Below are positions 17,986 through 26,989 of a stretch of DNA of 64,000 nucleotides, piece after piece. Position 1 is the first letter of the stretch. Every line of letters starts with the position of its first letter. The notes under the pieces are model-generated. The model saw only the letters and a list, made by a program, of their open reading frames with translations, made no database searches and was not told the origin of the DNA. A program made the translations under genes and the position numbers. This stretch comes from JAFTYO01 sp045613125. Lineage in GTDB: Bacteria; Pseudomonadota; Alphaproteobacteria; RF32; CAG-239. The DNA lies in NCBI GenBank assembly GCA_045613125.1, contig JAZLAM010000022.1:186001-250000 (forward strand). The letters are read 5' to 3'.

Positions 17986-19012
17986 TAGCAACCTCATTTA
18001 AAATGGAATTTAACTTTTTTGCAAACATCAAAAAAGAATATTGTTCATCAAACAAGAGCTTAGCCTTACCGGATAAACTCAAAATCTGTTTTTTATTATT
18101 GATTATATTTTCCATTATTGAAGCCAATGCAGGCGCATCTTGACAAGGTACAAGCATTGACTTAAATTCTTGAGACATTACCTCTTTCGGCCCATCGCAT
18201 TGTGTTGCTATAACCGGTTTTGAATATGCAAAAGCCTCCAAAACCGACAACGGCATTACATCAGATCTTGATGATAAAACAAAAACATCTATTTGTTTGA
18301 AAAACAACGCCTTGTTATTTACCCACCCCATAAAGTTTACACGGTCTGACAAGTCAAGTTCTTGTATTTGATGTAACAAATTTTTTTCTTCTTTACCTTT
18401 CCCTGCTAATATAAATTTAAATTTATAATTTTTCTTTTTTAAAATTGATAAAGCTGTCAACAATATATCAAAACCTTTTATTTTATGTAATCTGCCCATA
18501 GAGCCAAAAACAAGCGGCGAATGTAATGGCGATGCCGCCTCTCCTTTATCTAAAATTGTATTCGCCAACACATACGACTTGTTTTTTATAAAATCAGATT
18601 GTTGTTGCAAATGCTGATTAGTTAAAAAAATTAATTTATCACATTTGCTTTTTAACTTACATTCTTTACTGTGCATTACACCTATAGTTTTAAACATTGG
18701 TTTTATAAATGCTCTTATTATATTGTTTGTAACAACACTTGTTGCTCGCCTTCCATGACATATAACAATATCTGCTTTATTTTTTTTCATAAAAACCGCA
18801 AGACTAAGCATTTTATATAAATTATAAACGGTACACGATTTATAAATATAAACAGATATCCCGTTTTCTTGTAAAACCTCAATATAAGGACTATTTTTTC
18901 TTAGAACACATATAACGTTATGACCCATTTTCTGCATTGCTAATGCATAAATCAATGACATTTGTTGTAAACCACCTTTATCAGGTGATAACATTATATT
19001 AAAAACGTTCAT
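17972..19012 (-). CDS. glycosyltransferase family 4 (GT-B)
   Basis: A 346-residue GT-B glycosyltransferase, probably adding a sugar to lipopolysaccharide or another glycan. N-terminal MLSPDKGGLQQMSLIYA is the acceptor-side glycine loop; the donor side has GSMGRLHKIKGFDILL and the E-x7-E region VLSSRSDVMPLSVLEAFAY. The ATG at 19012 is preferred over an earlier one at 19072 because the protein then starts directly with the beta strand and has AAAGGGA upstream. Its start overlaps the membrane-protein gene before it by 14 nt. Confidence 0.88.
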   Translation of the reverse strand: MNVFNIMLSPDKGGLQQMSLIYALAMQKMGHNVICVLRKNSPYIEVLQENGISVYIYKSCTVYNLYKMLSLAVFMKKNKADIVICHGRRATSVVTNNIIRAFIKPMFKTIGVMHSKECKLKSKCDKLIFLTNQHLQQQSDFIKNKSYVLANTILDKGEAASPLHSPLVFGSMGRLHKIKGFDILLTALSILKKKNYKFKFILAGKGKEEKNLLHQIQELDLSDRVNFMGWVNNKALFFKQIDVFVLSSRSDVMPLSVLEAFAYSKPVIATQCDGPKEVMSQEFKSMLVPCQDAPALASIMENIINNKKQILSLSGKAKLLFDEQYSFLMFAKKLNSILNEVANVCN

Positions 19013-19454
19013 TATTTTTCCCTTTTTGAATAAAATGGTCAAAACGTTCATCACAAAAAGTTGTAAAAACATAGCTTTCTATACAAAAACAAATGAATAG
19101 TAACGAAATTGCAATAATGTTAAATATGTTATGGTAATACAAATTTAAAATAAAATTATTAGCTACTAAGACCGCAATTGAGATTGTAGTAAGTATTGGA
19201 TAAATAAATACAGTCCAAATTTTTCCAAATAAAGGTACGTCAAAATCTTCAATTTCTTCAATTTTTAGAGTTATAGAAGATATAACTAAAAAAAACACTA
19301 TCGATATCAAAACTATAAGATAAAACGCTTTATAATTATCAAAAATCGAAAAAACAAAATTTAATAATGATACTAATAAAATAAATACAATTGCATAATT
19401 TGAAAACTTTGAAATTGAAAATATAACATTAACAATAAAATTGTTTTTTACCAT
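18999..19454 (-). CDS. small four-helix membrane protein
   Basis: A 151-residue protein with four predicted transmembrane helices (about 18-36, 42-62, 80-100 and 110-132) separated by the acidic loop KIEEIEDFD, ending in a charged tail. No family recognised. It is divergent from a small XRE regulator, with two palindromes between them, so it is probably the target of that regulator; its end overlaps the glycosyltransferase start. Confidence 0.6.
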   Translation of the reverse strand: MVKNNFIVNVIFSISKFSNYAIVFILLVSLLNFVFSIFDNYKAFYLIVLISIVFFLVISSITLKIEEIEDFDVPLFGKIWTVFIYPILTTISIAVLVANNFILNLYYHNIFNIIAISLLFICFCIESYVFTTFCDERFDHFIQKGKNNERF

Positions 19455-19469
19455 TATCTCATCCCTTTT

Positions 19470-19502
19470 TGTAATTATAGTTACACTGTAATTATAATTA
19501 CA
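19470..19502. promoter_or_regulatory. tandem palindromic operators between membrane protein and XRE genes
   Basis: Two 16-base palindromes, TGTAATTATAGTTACA (19470-19485, one imperfect pair) and TGTAATTATAATTACA (19487-19502, perfect), are separated by one base, so centres are 17 bases apart. On the minus strand they cover and follow the TATAAT -10 (19496-19491) of a promoter whose -35 TTGACA is at 19521-19516 with a 19-base spacer; a plus-strand TATAAT lies at 19511-19516. They are likely binding sites of the adjacent XRE protein. Confidence 0.65.
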
Positions 19503-19537
19503 TTTAAATTTATAATGTCAACAGTTAAAAACAAAAT

Positions 19538-19792
19538 ATGAAAAGAAATGAAGCAGAAATAATTACTAAAAAAGTTGTAGCGATCCTCGAAAAAGAGAGA
19601 ATTGCTCGAAAAATTAGTAAATTACAAATATCCAACACTACCGGAATAAGTAGAACAGCTCTTACTTTAATTGTCGACAATAAAAACTCACCGACCCTAA
19701 GGTCGCTGCTAATGATATCTTCAGCAATAGGCGTAAATATTGTTGATATAATTAAACAAGCGCAAAATATTAACAGTAACGAATCGAAATAA
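19538..19792 (+). CDS. small XRE-type HTH regulator
   Basis: An 84-residue protein that is essentially one helix-turn-helix domain: ARKISKLQISNTTGISRTAL, then LIVDNKNSPTLRSLLMISSA. It probably represses itself and the divergent four-helix membrane protein through the palindromes between them. The size and arrangement recall phage- or plasmid-derived regulators, though no other mobile gene is near. Confidence 0.75.
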   Translation: MKRNEAEIITKKVVAILEKERIARKISKLQISNTTGISRTALTLIVDNKNSPTLRSLLMISSAIGVNIVDIIKQAQNINSNESK

Positions 19793-19794
19793 AT

Positions 19795-21189
19795 CTACTT
19801 ACCGCATAAAATTTTAAATTCTTCTTGTTTACGATCAAACATTTCTTTATTTTCTCCGTTTAGCCCACCAATTTTACGTGCAATAGTATATTGTGGTAAA
19901 AGCTTTTTAATTTGCTCAATCGGTTTATTCCATGCGTGAGGTCTTATTCTGATTTTTTTACCTTGCCCGGCTGAAACTCTCGGAGTAATTTCTGCTGTTT
20001 CGGCATCTTCAAATTCGGTTAAAACAAGTCTTAAATTATCAAGACCGTTTGGAATCAAGAACTCAATAAACTCGCCACCATTAATATAATTTCTTAATTC
20101 AAAAATAGCATCATCACCTTGCCATTCAACAATTGATCCTGCAAAAAGCCATTCACCCAACGTTCTGGTATATTCATAATTCTGGCTGATATTTGTAAGT
20201 TTTCCGTCATGAAAACCTAAACAATATCCTCTGGTTTGCAGCGTATTTAAATCATGCATATATTTGGTATAATCCCAATCTTCAGGACTTTTATAATAAT
20301 CATCAATTGCCTGACGATATGCTCTTGCAATTGTTCCGGCATAATATTCTGTTTTGTTTCTACCTTCAACCTTGAGCGAATCCATACCGATACTTAAAAT
20401 TTGATTTAATCTGGGCATTAAGCACATATCTTTTGAGTTAAGCATATATCCGCCATGCTCATCTTCAACAATTTCATAATATTCACCGGGACGAAAATCC
20501 TCTTCCAACAAAAACTCAAAAGCATCTTTATTATTTTCATTAATTTCTAAATCTTTAATTGTTCCATCTTTTAATCTGACATGCAGTTTATAATGCCAAC
20601 GACAACAGTGTGCACATTTTCCTTTATTTGCGCTCCTATCAGCTAAATAATTAGATATCAGACATCTTCCGGAATAAGACATACACATTGCGCCATGAAC
20701 AAATGTTTCGAGCAAAATATCCGGACATTCTTTTCTGATTTCCTGCATCTCGGCAAAAGTAACTTCTCGACCCAACACGCAAAGTTTTGCACCCATAGAT
20801 TGCCAAAACTTAACTGTTTGAGATGAACAAACATTAGCCTGAGTTGAAACAAAACGATTTAACTCAGGTGCATGTTCTTTTAAATAATAAAACACTCCGG
20901 GATCGGCTACCAAAACGCCATCCGGTTGCAACTCTCTTAGCGTTTTAACAAACTGAGGAAGCTTTTGAGCTTCTTCATTATGTATATAAAGATTTAAGGT
21001 TAAATATATTTTTTTGCCATGATCGTGAACAAACTTTATACCTTCATGCAAATCCTCAAGTGAAATTTTAGATTGAGTTCGCAAACTCATATCAGGTGTT
21101 CCGGCATATACTGCATCGGCGCCATACATAATAGCTGTTTTTAATTTTACCAATGAACCTGCAGGAAGTAAGAGTTCTGATTTGTGCAT
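19795..21189 (-). CDS. peptidase U32 family protein, TrhP-like tRNA hydroxylase
   Basis: A 464-residue U32-family protein matching E. coli TrhP (YegQ) in length and layout; TrhP acts in prephenate-dependent 5-hydroxyuridine formation at tRNA position 34. Visible are LLLPAGSLVKLKTAIMYGAD, VHGAMCMSYSGRC and GKCAHCCRW, with C169, C176 and C192/C195 the likely iron-sulfur ligands, plus DSLKVEGRNKTEYY. Despite the name these proteins are not clear peptidases. It is convergent with the small XRE gene. Confidence 0.85.
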   Translation of the reverse strand: MHKSELLLPAGSLVKLKTAIMYGADAVYAGTPDMSLRTQSKISLEDLHEGIKFVHDHGKKIYLTLNLYIHNEEAQKLPQFVKTLRELQPDGVLVADPGVFYYLKEHAPELNRFVSTQANVCSSQTVKFWQSMGAKLCVLGREVTFAEMQEIRKECPDILLETFVHGAMCMSYSGRCLISNYLADRSANKGKCAHCCRWHYKLHVRLKDGTIKDLEINENNKDAFEFLLEEDFRPGEYYEIVEDEHGGYMLNSKDMCLMPRLNQILSIGMDSLKVEGRNKTEYYAGTIARAYRQAIDDYYKSPEDWDYTKYMHDLNTLQTRGYCLGFHDGKLTNISQNYEYTRTLGEWLFAGSIVEWQGDDAIFELRNYINGGEFIEFLIPNGLDNLRLVLTEFEDAETAEITPRVSAGQGKKIRIRPHAWNKPIEQIKKLLPQYTIARKIGGLNGENKEMFDRKQEEFKILCGK

Positions 21190-21192
21190 TTT

Positions 21193-21969
21193 TTAATCCT
21201 TTACATTAACATTTGTTGTATATGCTTTTAACTTACCAAGAGGGGTTGAGTCAATCTCAATTTTTGCAACATATGGCATTAAAGTTTTTTGCTCTTGAAT
21301 CACCCATATATAAATAGGTCTTTCGGCTGTCGTATTAAAAAGTAAATCATCCTCTTCAAAATCGACCCTTTTAATAAAAAGAGAACATTTTTTAGCATCA
21401 CCTTTATAATTTACATCTTCATCATTTATAATTACATTTCCTTCATCTTTAATGGTAACTTTATAAGTTTTTTTACCATCAAAAACTTCCTTTTGCATAT
21501 CACAAAATTTGCTTTCTTTTAACTGCTTTGTCAGATATGCAAAAACAGATTGTAAATCATGAAAATCAAAATGCTTATCTTCTAAATTTATATCAACTTT
21601 TTTTTCTTTTTTATCTTTACTGCTAATGCGCTCAATTAAATTACCTTGTTCATCAAAAACTAATTTTTTTGTTCTTATATGAGATTTACTTTTAGATATG
21701 TAATTATAATCTTTGGCAATAAAACTATCATTTTTAACACTGCCGTTTGAACTGTATAATGCGCTAAAATAATATAACTTGGCAAAAAGACCTGATGTCT
21801 CTACCTTAGAAGAAAAATTGTACAATATATCATCAAGGCTATATGACATAACAACCTTAGCAGCATCAAAAATACCAATTTCAACATTCAACTCTTGTTC
21901 CAATGTTTTACTCTTGGCGAAAGGCGATATCAAAAGTAAAAAACTTAAAAAACAGATAATCTTTTTCAT
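21193..21969 (-). CDS. DUF3108-like secreted protein
   Basis: A 258-residue protein with a signal peptide (about 1-20, MKKIICFLSFLLLISPFAKS) and a beta-rich body with DGKKTYKVTIKDEG and a C-terminal IWVIQEQKTLMPYVAKIEI that fit the DUF3108 outline of periplasmic proteins. The function is unknown. It ends 3 nt before the TrhP-like gene on the same strand, suggesting an operon. Confidence 0.6.
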   Translation of the reverse strand: MKKIICFLSFLLLISPFAKSKTLEQELNVEIGIFDAAKVVMSYSLDDILYNFSSKVETSGLFAKLYYFSALYSSNGSVKNDSFIAKDYNYISKSKSHIRTKKLVFDEQGNLIERISSKDKKEKKVDINLEDKHFDFHDLQSVFAYLTKQLKESKFCDMQKEVFDGKKTYKVTIKDEGNVIINDEDVNYKGDAKKCSLFIKRVDFEEDDLLFNTTAERPIYIWVIQEQKTLMPYVAKIEIDSTPLGKLKAYTTNVNVKD

Positions 21970-22039
21970 ATTATTTATGCTTTCTTTAATTTTTAGCAGC
22001 TATACTTGATAGAAATTATTTACAATAAAGGGAAGAATA

Positions 22040-22954
22040 ATGCAAATAAAAAAAGTATTAGTATTAAAAGGCGGTTTTTCAGCAGAAAGAGAGGTAAGTT
22101 TAGTTAGTGGGGCCGGTGTAAGCTCTGCTCTTAAAAATTGCGGATATGAAGTTATTGAGCATGATCTAGTATCTTCATATGATTTTATTGACACCATTAA
22201 AAATGAAAAGCCTGATGTAGTATTTAATGCTCTACATGGCAACTGGGGAGAAGATGGGAGCATACAAGCGCTTTTAGACTTATTACAAATCCCTTATACA
22301 CATTCTGGTATGCAAAGCTCTTTATTGGGTATGAACAAACACCTTACTAAACAATTTTGCCTTGAAAATAGCATAAAAACTGCTTCTTACGAAAATATCA
22401 CTTTTAAGGAATTTAAGAAAAAAGGTACATCCTTATCGTATCCATATGTTGTAAAACCCCAAAACGACGGTTCAAGTGTAGGTGTTTTCATTGTTAAAAA
22501 TGATGAAGATAGAAATCGTGTTTTTTACGAAGACGATAACAGAGAACTTTTAGTTGAACAATTTATTGAAGGCAAAGAAATTACCGTTTCAGTATTGGAG
22601 AATAAGTCTCTTGCCGTTACGGAATTAAAACCTAATACTGATTTTTATGATTATACGGCAAAATATACCAATGGCGCAACCACTCATATTTTACCTGCAG
22701 ATATTCCGGAAAAAGCATATCAAACAGCTATGGAATATGCCCTAAAAATTCATCAGTTACTAAAATGTAATACCGTTTCTCGTTCCGATTTCAGATATAA
22801 CACCAAAGATGGCGTTGTTTTCTTGGAAATAAATACGAATCCGGGGATGACACCATTATCCTTAGTTCCCGAACAAGCAAAATATGTCGGTATCTCTTAT
22901 GAAGAACTTTGCAAAAAATTAGTGGAAAATGCAACATGTCGAAAAATAAAATAA
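22040..22954 (+). CDS. ddl: D-alanine--D-alanine ligase
   Basis: Ddl makes the D-Ala-D-Ala dipeptide of peptidoglycan precursors. The 304-residue ATP-grasp enzyme shows KGGFSAEREVSLVSG near the N-terminus, LHGNWGEDGSIQ, VVKPQNDGSSVGV and the metal/substrate motif EINTNPGMTPLSL. It normally sits in the mur-ftsQAZ cluster; here it is outside that cluster and overlaps miaA. Confidence 0.95.
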   Translation: MQIKKVLVLKGGFSAEREVSLVSGAGVSSALKNCGYEVIEHDLVSSYDFIDTIKNEKPDVVFNALHGNWGEDGSIQALLDLLQIPYTHSGMQSSLLGMNKHLTKQFCLENSIKTASYENITFKEFKKKGTSLSYPYVVKPQNDGSSVGVFIVKNDEDRNRVFYEDDNRELLVEQFIEGKEITVSVLENKSLAVTELKPNTDFYDYTAKYTNGATTHILPADIPEKAYQTAMEYALKIHQLLKCNTVSRSDFRYNTKDGVVFLEINTNPGMTPLSLVPEQAKYVGISYEELCKKLVENATCRKIK

Positions 22955-23868
22955 TTGTCATAGCCGGACCTACTGCATCCGGAAAATCTGCACTTGCAAT
23001 AGACATTGCTAAAGCTTTCAACGGTATAATTATCAATTGTGATTCTATGCAAGTTTATAAACACACACCCATCATATCTGCTTGCCCTGATGAAAATGAT
23101 AAATCATGTGTTGAGCACAAACTTTTTGAAATTTATGAACCAAGTGTCAAAGGAAACGTTGTCGACTGGCTTAATTTAGCCACCAAAGAAATAAAAAACA
23201 CATGGAAACAAAACAAAATTCCCGTAGTTGTAGGAGGAACCGGTTTGTATATTGATAATATGATAAACGGAACAACACCAATTCCGGAAACCCCGAAAGA
23301 AATCAGAGATAATTTTGCATTATTGTTAAAAGAAAAAGGGTCTCAATATTTACATCAAAAATTGCAAGAAACAGATATCGAATCGGCAAACAAAATAAGT
23401 AAAAACGATACAACCAGATTGTTAAGAGCTTTAGAAGTTTATGAACACACAAAAATTCCTCTTTCTGATTGGTATTTAAGACCTATGATAAAAAAATTGC
23501 CGGAAGCGGAATTTTTTGTAATCAAGATTTGTCCGACAGCAGAAGAATTAGATGCAAGATGTTATCTTCGTTTCGATAAAATGATTGATTCAGGTGCTTT
23601 AGATGAAATCAGATTTTTATATTCATTAAATCTTGATGAAAAACTACCTGCTATGAAGGCATTAGGTGTGCCAGAACTGATGGAATATGTAAAAGGAAAT
23701 TGTTTACTTGAAACAGCAATTGAAAATGCAAAACTCCATACTCGGCAATATGCAAAACGCCAACGCACTTGGTTTAAAAACAAACTAAAAGCTGATTATG
23801 AACTACCAAATTGTTATTTGGGAGATTTTGATGATATAAAAAAAGAAGTGCAATCTTTTTTATCATAA
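22936..23868 (+). CDS. miaA: tRNA dimethylallyltransferase
   Basis: MiaA transfers a dimethylallyl group to N6 of A37 in tRNAs reading UNN codons, the substrate of miaB. The 310-residue protein has P-loop IAGPTASGKSALAID, then NCDSMQVYK, VVGGTGLYIDNMI, and the late TRQYAKRQRTWFK. The ATG at 22936, inside the last bases of ddl, fits the conserved N-terminus; a longer frame from 22909 lacks an ATG. Confidence 0.95.
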   Translation: MSKNKIIVIAGPTASGKSALAIDIAKAFNGIIINCDSMQVYKHTPIISACPDENDKSCVEHKLFEIYEPSVKGNVVDWLNLATKEIKNTWKQNKIPVVVGGTGLYIDNMINGTTPIPETPKEIRDNFALLLKEKGSQYLHQKLQETDIESANKISKNDTTRLLRALEVYEHTKIPLSDWYLRPMIKKLPEAEFFVIKICPTAEELDARCYLRFDKMIDSGALDEIRFLYSLNLDEKLPAMKALGVPELMEYVKGNCLLETAIENAKLHTRQYAKRQRTWFKNKLKADYELPNCYLGDFDDIKKEVQSFLS

Positions 23869-23990
23869 TTTTGCGATATCATCACTTACGATTTTTTATC
23901 TGGTTAGCAATTTTATAAACGCTCTTGAGTTTTTGAAGATTAATCTCTATATAAGGTATTAGTGAAAAATAAAAATTAAGGATAAATAAT

Positions 23991-25856
23991 ATGAAACCAA
24001 GTAAAAACATCGTCATGTGGCTTATAATATTTTTGGTTTTATCGGCTGTAGTCAGTTCTTTTAGCGAAAGAGCACGCTTATCAAGCGTAGAACAAATGGC
24101 GTTTTCCGATTTCATGAATGAAGCAGAAAATAAACGCATTGCCGAAGTCAATATTTCAGGCCATGATGTGACAGGAACCACTCTTGACGGTAAAGAATTT
24201 TATACATACGCCCCAAATGACCCAACAATGTTTGAAACTTTGCGTCAAAACGGTGTAAGAGTTAGCGCTAAACCTATAGACACCAGTGCCAACACATTTT
24301 GGGGAATCGTTATTTCTTGGTTTCCGATGCTCTTATTGGTTGGTGTTTGGATTTTCTTTATGCGTCAAGCAAACTCAGGTAACAATAAAGCTATGAGTTT
24401 TGGGAAATCGCGTGCCAGACTCATTGAAAACACCAAAAAAGTTACTTTTAATGACGTAGCAGGTGCTGATGAATCTAAACAAGAATTGGAAGAAATTGTC
24501 GATTTTTTGAAAGATCCTCAAAAATTTTCTCGTTTAGGTGGAAGAATCCCTAAGGGTGTGCTTCTTGTAGGACCTCCGGGAACAGGTAAAACATTGCTTG
24601 CTAAAGCAGTGGCAGGTGAAGCTAATGTGCCTTTTTTCTCAATTTCAGGTTCTGATTTTGTTGAAATGTTTGTAGGTGTCGGAGCATCTCGTGTTCGTGA
24701 CATGTTTGCTCAAGCGAAGAAAAATGCTCCATGCTTGGTATTTATTGATGAAATTGATGCCGTAGGACGTCATCGTGGCGCAGGACTTGGTGGTGGTAAT
24801 GATGAAAGGGAACAAACATTAAACCAACTTTTGGTAGAAATGGACGGTTTTGAAGAAAATGAAAACATTATCTTAATTGCTGCCACAAACAGACCTGATG
24901 TGTTAGACCCTGCTCTCTTAAGACCCGGACGTTTTGACAGACAGGTTACAGTGACAAACCCAGATATTAAAGGACGTGAAGAAATTTTAAAAGTTCATGT
25001 CAGAAAAGTACCTTTGGCAAAAGATGTAAATTTAGCTGTTGTTGCCAGAGGAACACCGGGTTTTTCAGGTGCTGATTTGGCAAATCTTGTCAATGAAGCT
25101 GCTCTATTGGCAGCGCGTAAAAATAAGCGCAAAGTTACCGCTAAAGATTTTGATGATGCAAAAGACAAGGTTTTAATGGGTAATGAACGCAAATCTATGG
25201 CAATGGATGAAAAAGAAAAAATGTTGACAGCTTATCATGAAGCCGGTCATGCAATTTGTTCATTAAATGTAAAAGAATCGGATCCTATTCATAAAGCAAC
25301 CATCATCCCAAGAGGAAGAGCTTTAGGTATGGTTCAACAACTGCCTGAAAAAGATCAATATTCTTACACCAGAGCAAAGATGCTTTCAAAATTGGTTATT
25401 TTTATGGGCGGCCGTGTTGCCGAAGAATTAAAGTTCGGTTATGAGGCTGTTACATCAGGAGCATCTTCTGATATTGCTGCTGCAACAAATTTGGCTCGTT
25501 CTATGGTTACCGAATGGGGAATGAGCGACACTTTAGGACCTGTTTTATATTCTGAAAACTCCGGCGAGGTGTTTTTAGGACGCTCAGTAACTCAAAACAA
25601 AAACATGAGTGAAGATACGGCTCGTTTAGTTGATGCTGAAATTAAACGTTTAGTTACCGAAGGTCATAAAGAGGCTACAAGAATATTAAAAGAAAAAGCC
25701 AAAGAATGGGAAACTTTAGCTCAGGCTTTGATAGAATATGAAACTCTTACAGGTGATGAAATCAAAGCTGTTATTGCCGGAGAAAAAATCAATAAAAGCG
25801 CAGAAGTTCCTGTTAGCGAAGAAAAAAGAACTAAGGTTTCAGTGCCTGAAGTGTAG
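23991..25856 (+). CDS. ftsH: ATP-dependent zinc metalloprotease FtsH
   Basis: FtsH is the membrane-anchored AAA+ protease that controls LpxC, sigma-32 and faulty membrane proteins. The 621-residue protein has two transmembrane helices (about 7-24 and 102-124), Walker A GPPGTGKT (194-201), Walker B LVFIDEIDA, the SRH arginines in RPGRFDRQV and the zinc site HEAGH (416-420). AAGGATAA precedes the ATG and a strong terminator follows. Confidence 0.97.
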   Translation: MKPSKNIVMWLIIFLVLSAVVSSFSERARLSSVEQMAFSDFMNEAENKRIAEVNISGHDVTGTTLDGKEFYTYAPNDPTMFETLRQNGVRVSAKPIDTSANTFWGIVISWFPMLLLVGVWIFFMRQANSGNNKAMSFGKSRARLIENTKKVTFNDVAGADESKQELEEIVDFLKDPQKFSRLGGRIPKGVLLVGPPGTGKTLLAKAVAGEANVPFFSISGSDFVEMFVGVGASRVRDMFAQAKKNAPCLVFIDEIDAVGRHRGAGLGGGNDEREQTLNQLLVEMDGFEENENIILIAATNRPDVLDPALLRPGRFDRQVTVTNPDIKGREEILKVHVRKVPLAKDVNLAVVARGTPGFSGADLANLVNEAALLAARKNKRKVTAKDFDDAKDKVLMGNERKSMAMDEKEKMLTAYHEAGHAICSLNVKESDPIHKATIIPRGRALGMVQQLPEKDQYSYTRAKMLSKLVIFMGGRVAEELKFGYEAVTSGASSDIAAATNLARSMVTEWGMSDTLGPVLYSENSGEVFLGRSVTQNKNMSEDTARLVDAEIKRLVTEGHKEATRILKEKAKEWETLAQALIEYETLTGDEIKAVIAGEKINKSAEVPVSEEKRTKVSVPEV

Positions 25857-25883
25857 TACTTTTTCCGTTCATTGTTTCTACAA

Positions 25884-25919
25884 CAAAAAAGACTATCCTT
25901 TTAAGGGTAGTCTTTTTTT
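25884..25919 (+). terminator. intrinsic terminator after ftsH
   Basis: AAAAGACTATCC and GGGTAGTCTTTT pair (one G-U) around a short loop and run into seven T. Confidence 0.8.
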
Positions 25920-25955
25920 GTAATCAAACCCTAGCTAAGCCGGGGTTATTTTATT

Positions 25956-26171
25956 TTAAGATTTTCTGACTACAACCACTCTATCCGGAACAATTTGGGT
26001 ATAAGCAAGCCAAACTGAACAAAGACCGACAAGCATATAAACAATACGGCTTAATATACTCATATCTCCAAACAAAGCACCAACTAGATTAAATCCGAAA
26101 AATCCGATTAATCCCCAGTTGATACCACCGATGATTGCAAGCCACAAAGCAAGCTTTTCCATAAAATACAT
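25956..26171 (-). CDS. DUF378 small membrane protein
   Basis: A 71-residue protein with two membrane helices and the DUF378 signature GGINWGLIGFFGFNLVGALF. The function is unknown. The ATG at 26171 has AGGAGG five bases upstream, which decides it over the next ATG three codons on. It is convergent with ftsH. Confidence 0.9.
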   Translation of the reverse strand: MYFMEKLALWLAIIGGINWGLIGFFGFNLVGALFGDMSILSRIVYMLVGLCSVWLAYTQIVPDRVVVVRKS

Positions 26172-26240
26172 GTTTCCCTCCTAAAAAAGTTTTTACTTTT
26201 GTTGCAAATGTGATATATCCATTAAGAGGTAATTTTCAAT

Positions 26241-26951
26241 ATGGATAAAAATATGTATAGCGAAAAGTTCTTAAAGTTTATTGAGATGTGGGAAAATGAC
26301 TTCGGCATTAGACGCACTATTGATGAAAGAGTTTGTGTTGATCGGGACAACAATCCTATACCTTGGTATACTTATCCGGCCATTGAATATATATCGCAAT
26401 TTGATTATACAGATAAATCAATTTTTGAATTCGGTTGTGGCTACTCTTCAATTTTTTGGGCTAAACGAGCAAAAAAAGTTATCAGCATTGAAGATAATTT
26501 GAATTGGTTTGATAAATGGCAAAAAGAATTTGATGAAACAAATTTAGACATAAGGTGGCGTGATGAAGGTGAAATCTATGAAAATGCCATATTTGAAGAA
26601 GATCAAAAATATGATGTAATTGTTATAGATGGAAAACGTCGTTTTCATTGTGCCCAAGTTGCCGTACAAAAACTTGCTGATGGTGGTATGATTATATTAG
26701 ATGACAGCGACAGAATAAACACAAGTGATGAATATAAAAAAGCCATAAAAGAGTTAAAAGAAGCTAATTTGATACAAATAGATTTTTATGGTTTTTGCCC
26801 GATGAATGTTTATACAAAAACAACCACAATTTTTCTTAAAAGAGACTTTAACTTTGCTTCAAAATTTGATGTGCAACCAGTCAACGGTTTGGGGAATTTA
26901 TGGTCATTAAGCAGAAAAGATCGAAAAGCGTTGTTTAACAAACTAAAATAA
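26241..26951 (+). CDS. class I SAM-dependent methyltransferase-like protein
   Basis: A 236-residue protein with a Rossmann-type SAM motif FEFGCGYSSIFWAKRAKKV (about 67-85), the acidic residue that usually contacts the ribose in VISIED, and VIVIDGKRRFHC plus GMIILDDSD as later strands. Family members with this layout are often found with surface-sugar genes; the substrate here is unknown. It is 38 nt upstream of mfd on the same strand. Confidence 0.65.
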   Translation: MDKNMYSEKFLKFIEMWENDFGIRRTIDERVCVDRDNNPIPWYTYPAIEYISQFDYTDKSIFEFGCGYSSIFWAKRAKKVISIEDNLNWFDKWQKEFDETNLDIRWRDEGEIYENAIFEEDQKYDVIVIDGKRRFHCAQVAVQKLADGGMIILDDSDRINTSDEYKKAIKELKEANLIQIDFYGFCPMNVYTKTTTIFLKRDFNFASKFDVQPVNGLGNLWSLSRKDRKALFNKLK

Positions 26952-26989
26952 GCTATTGAGTTATATCAGCAATACATATATATTAAGCT

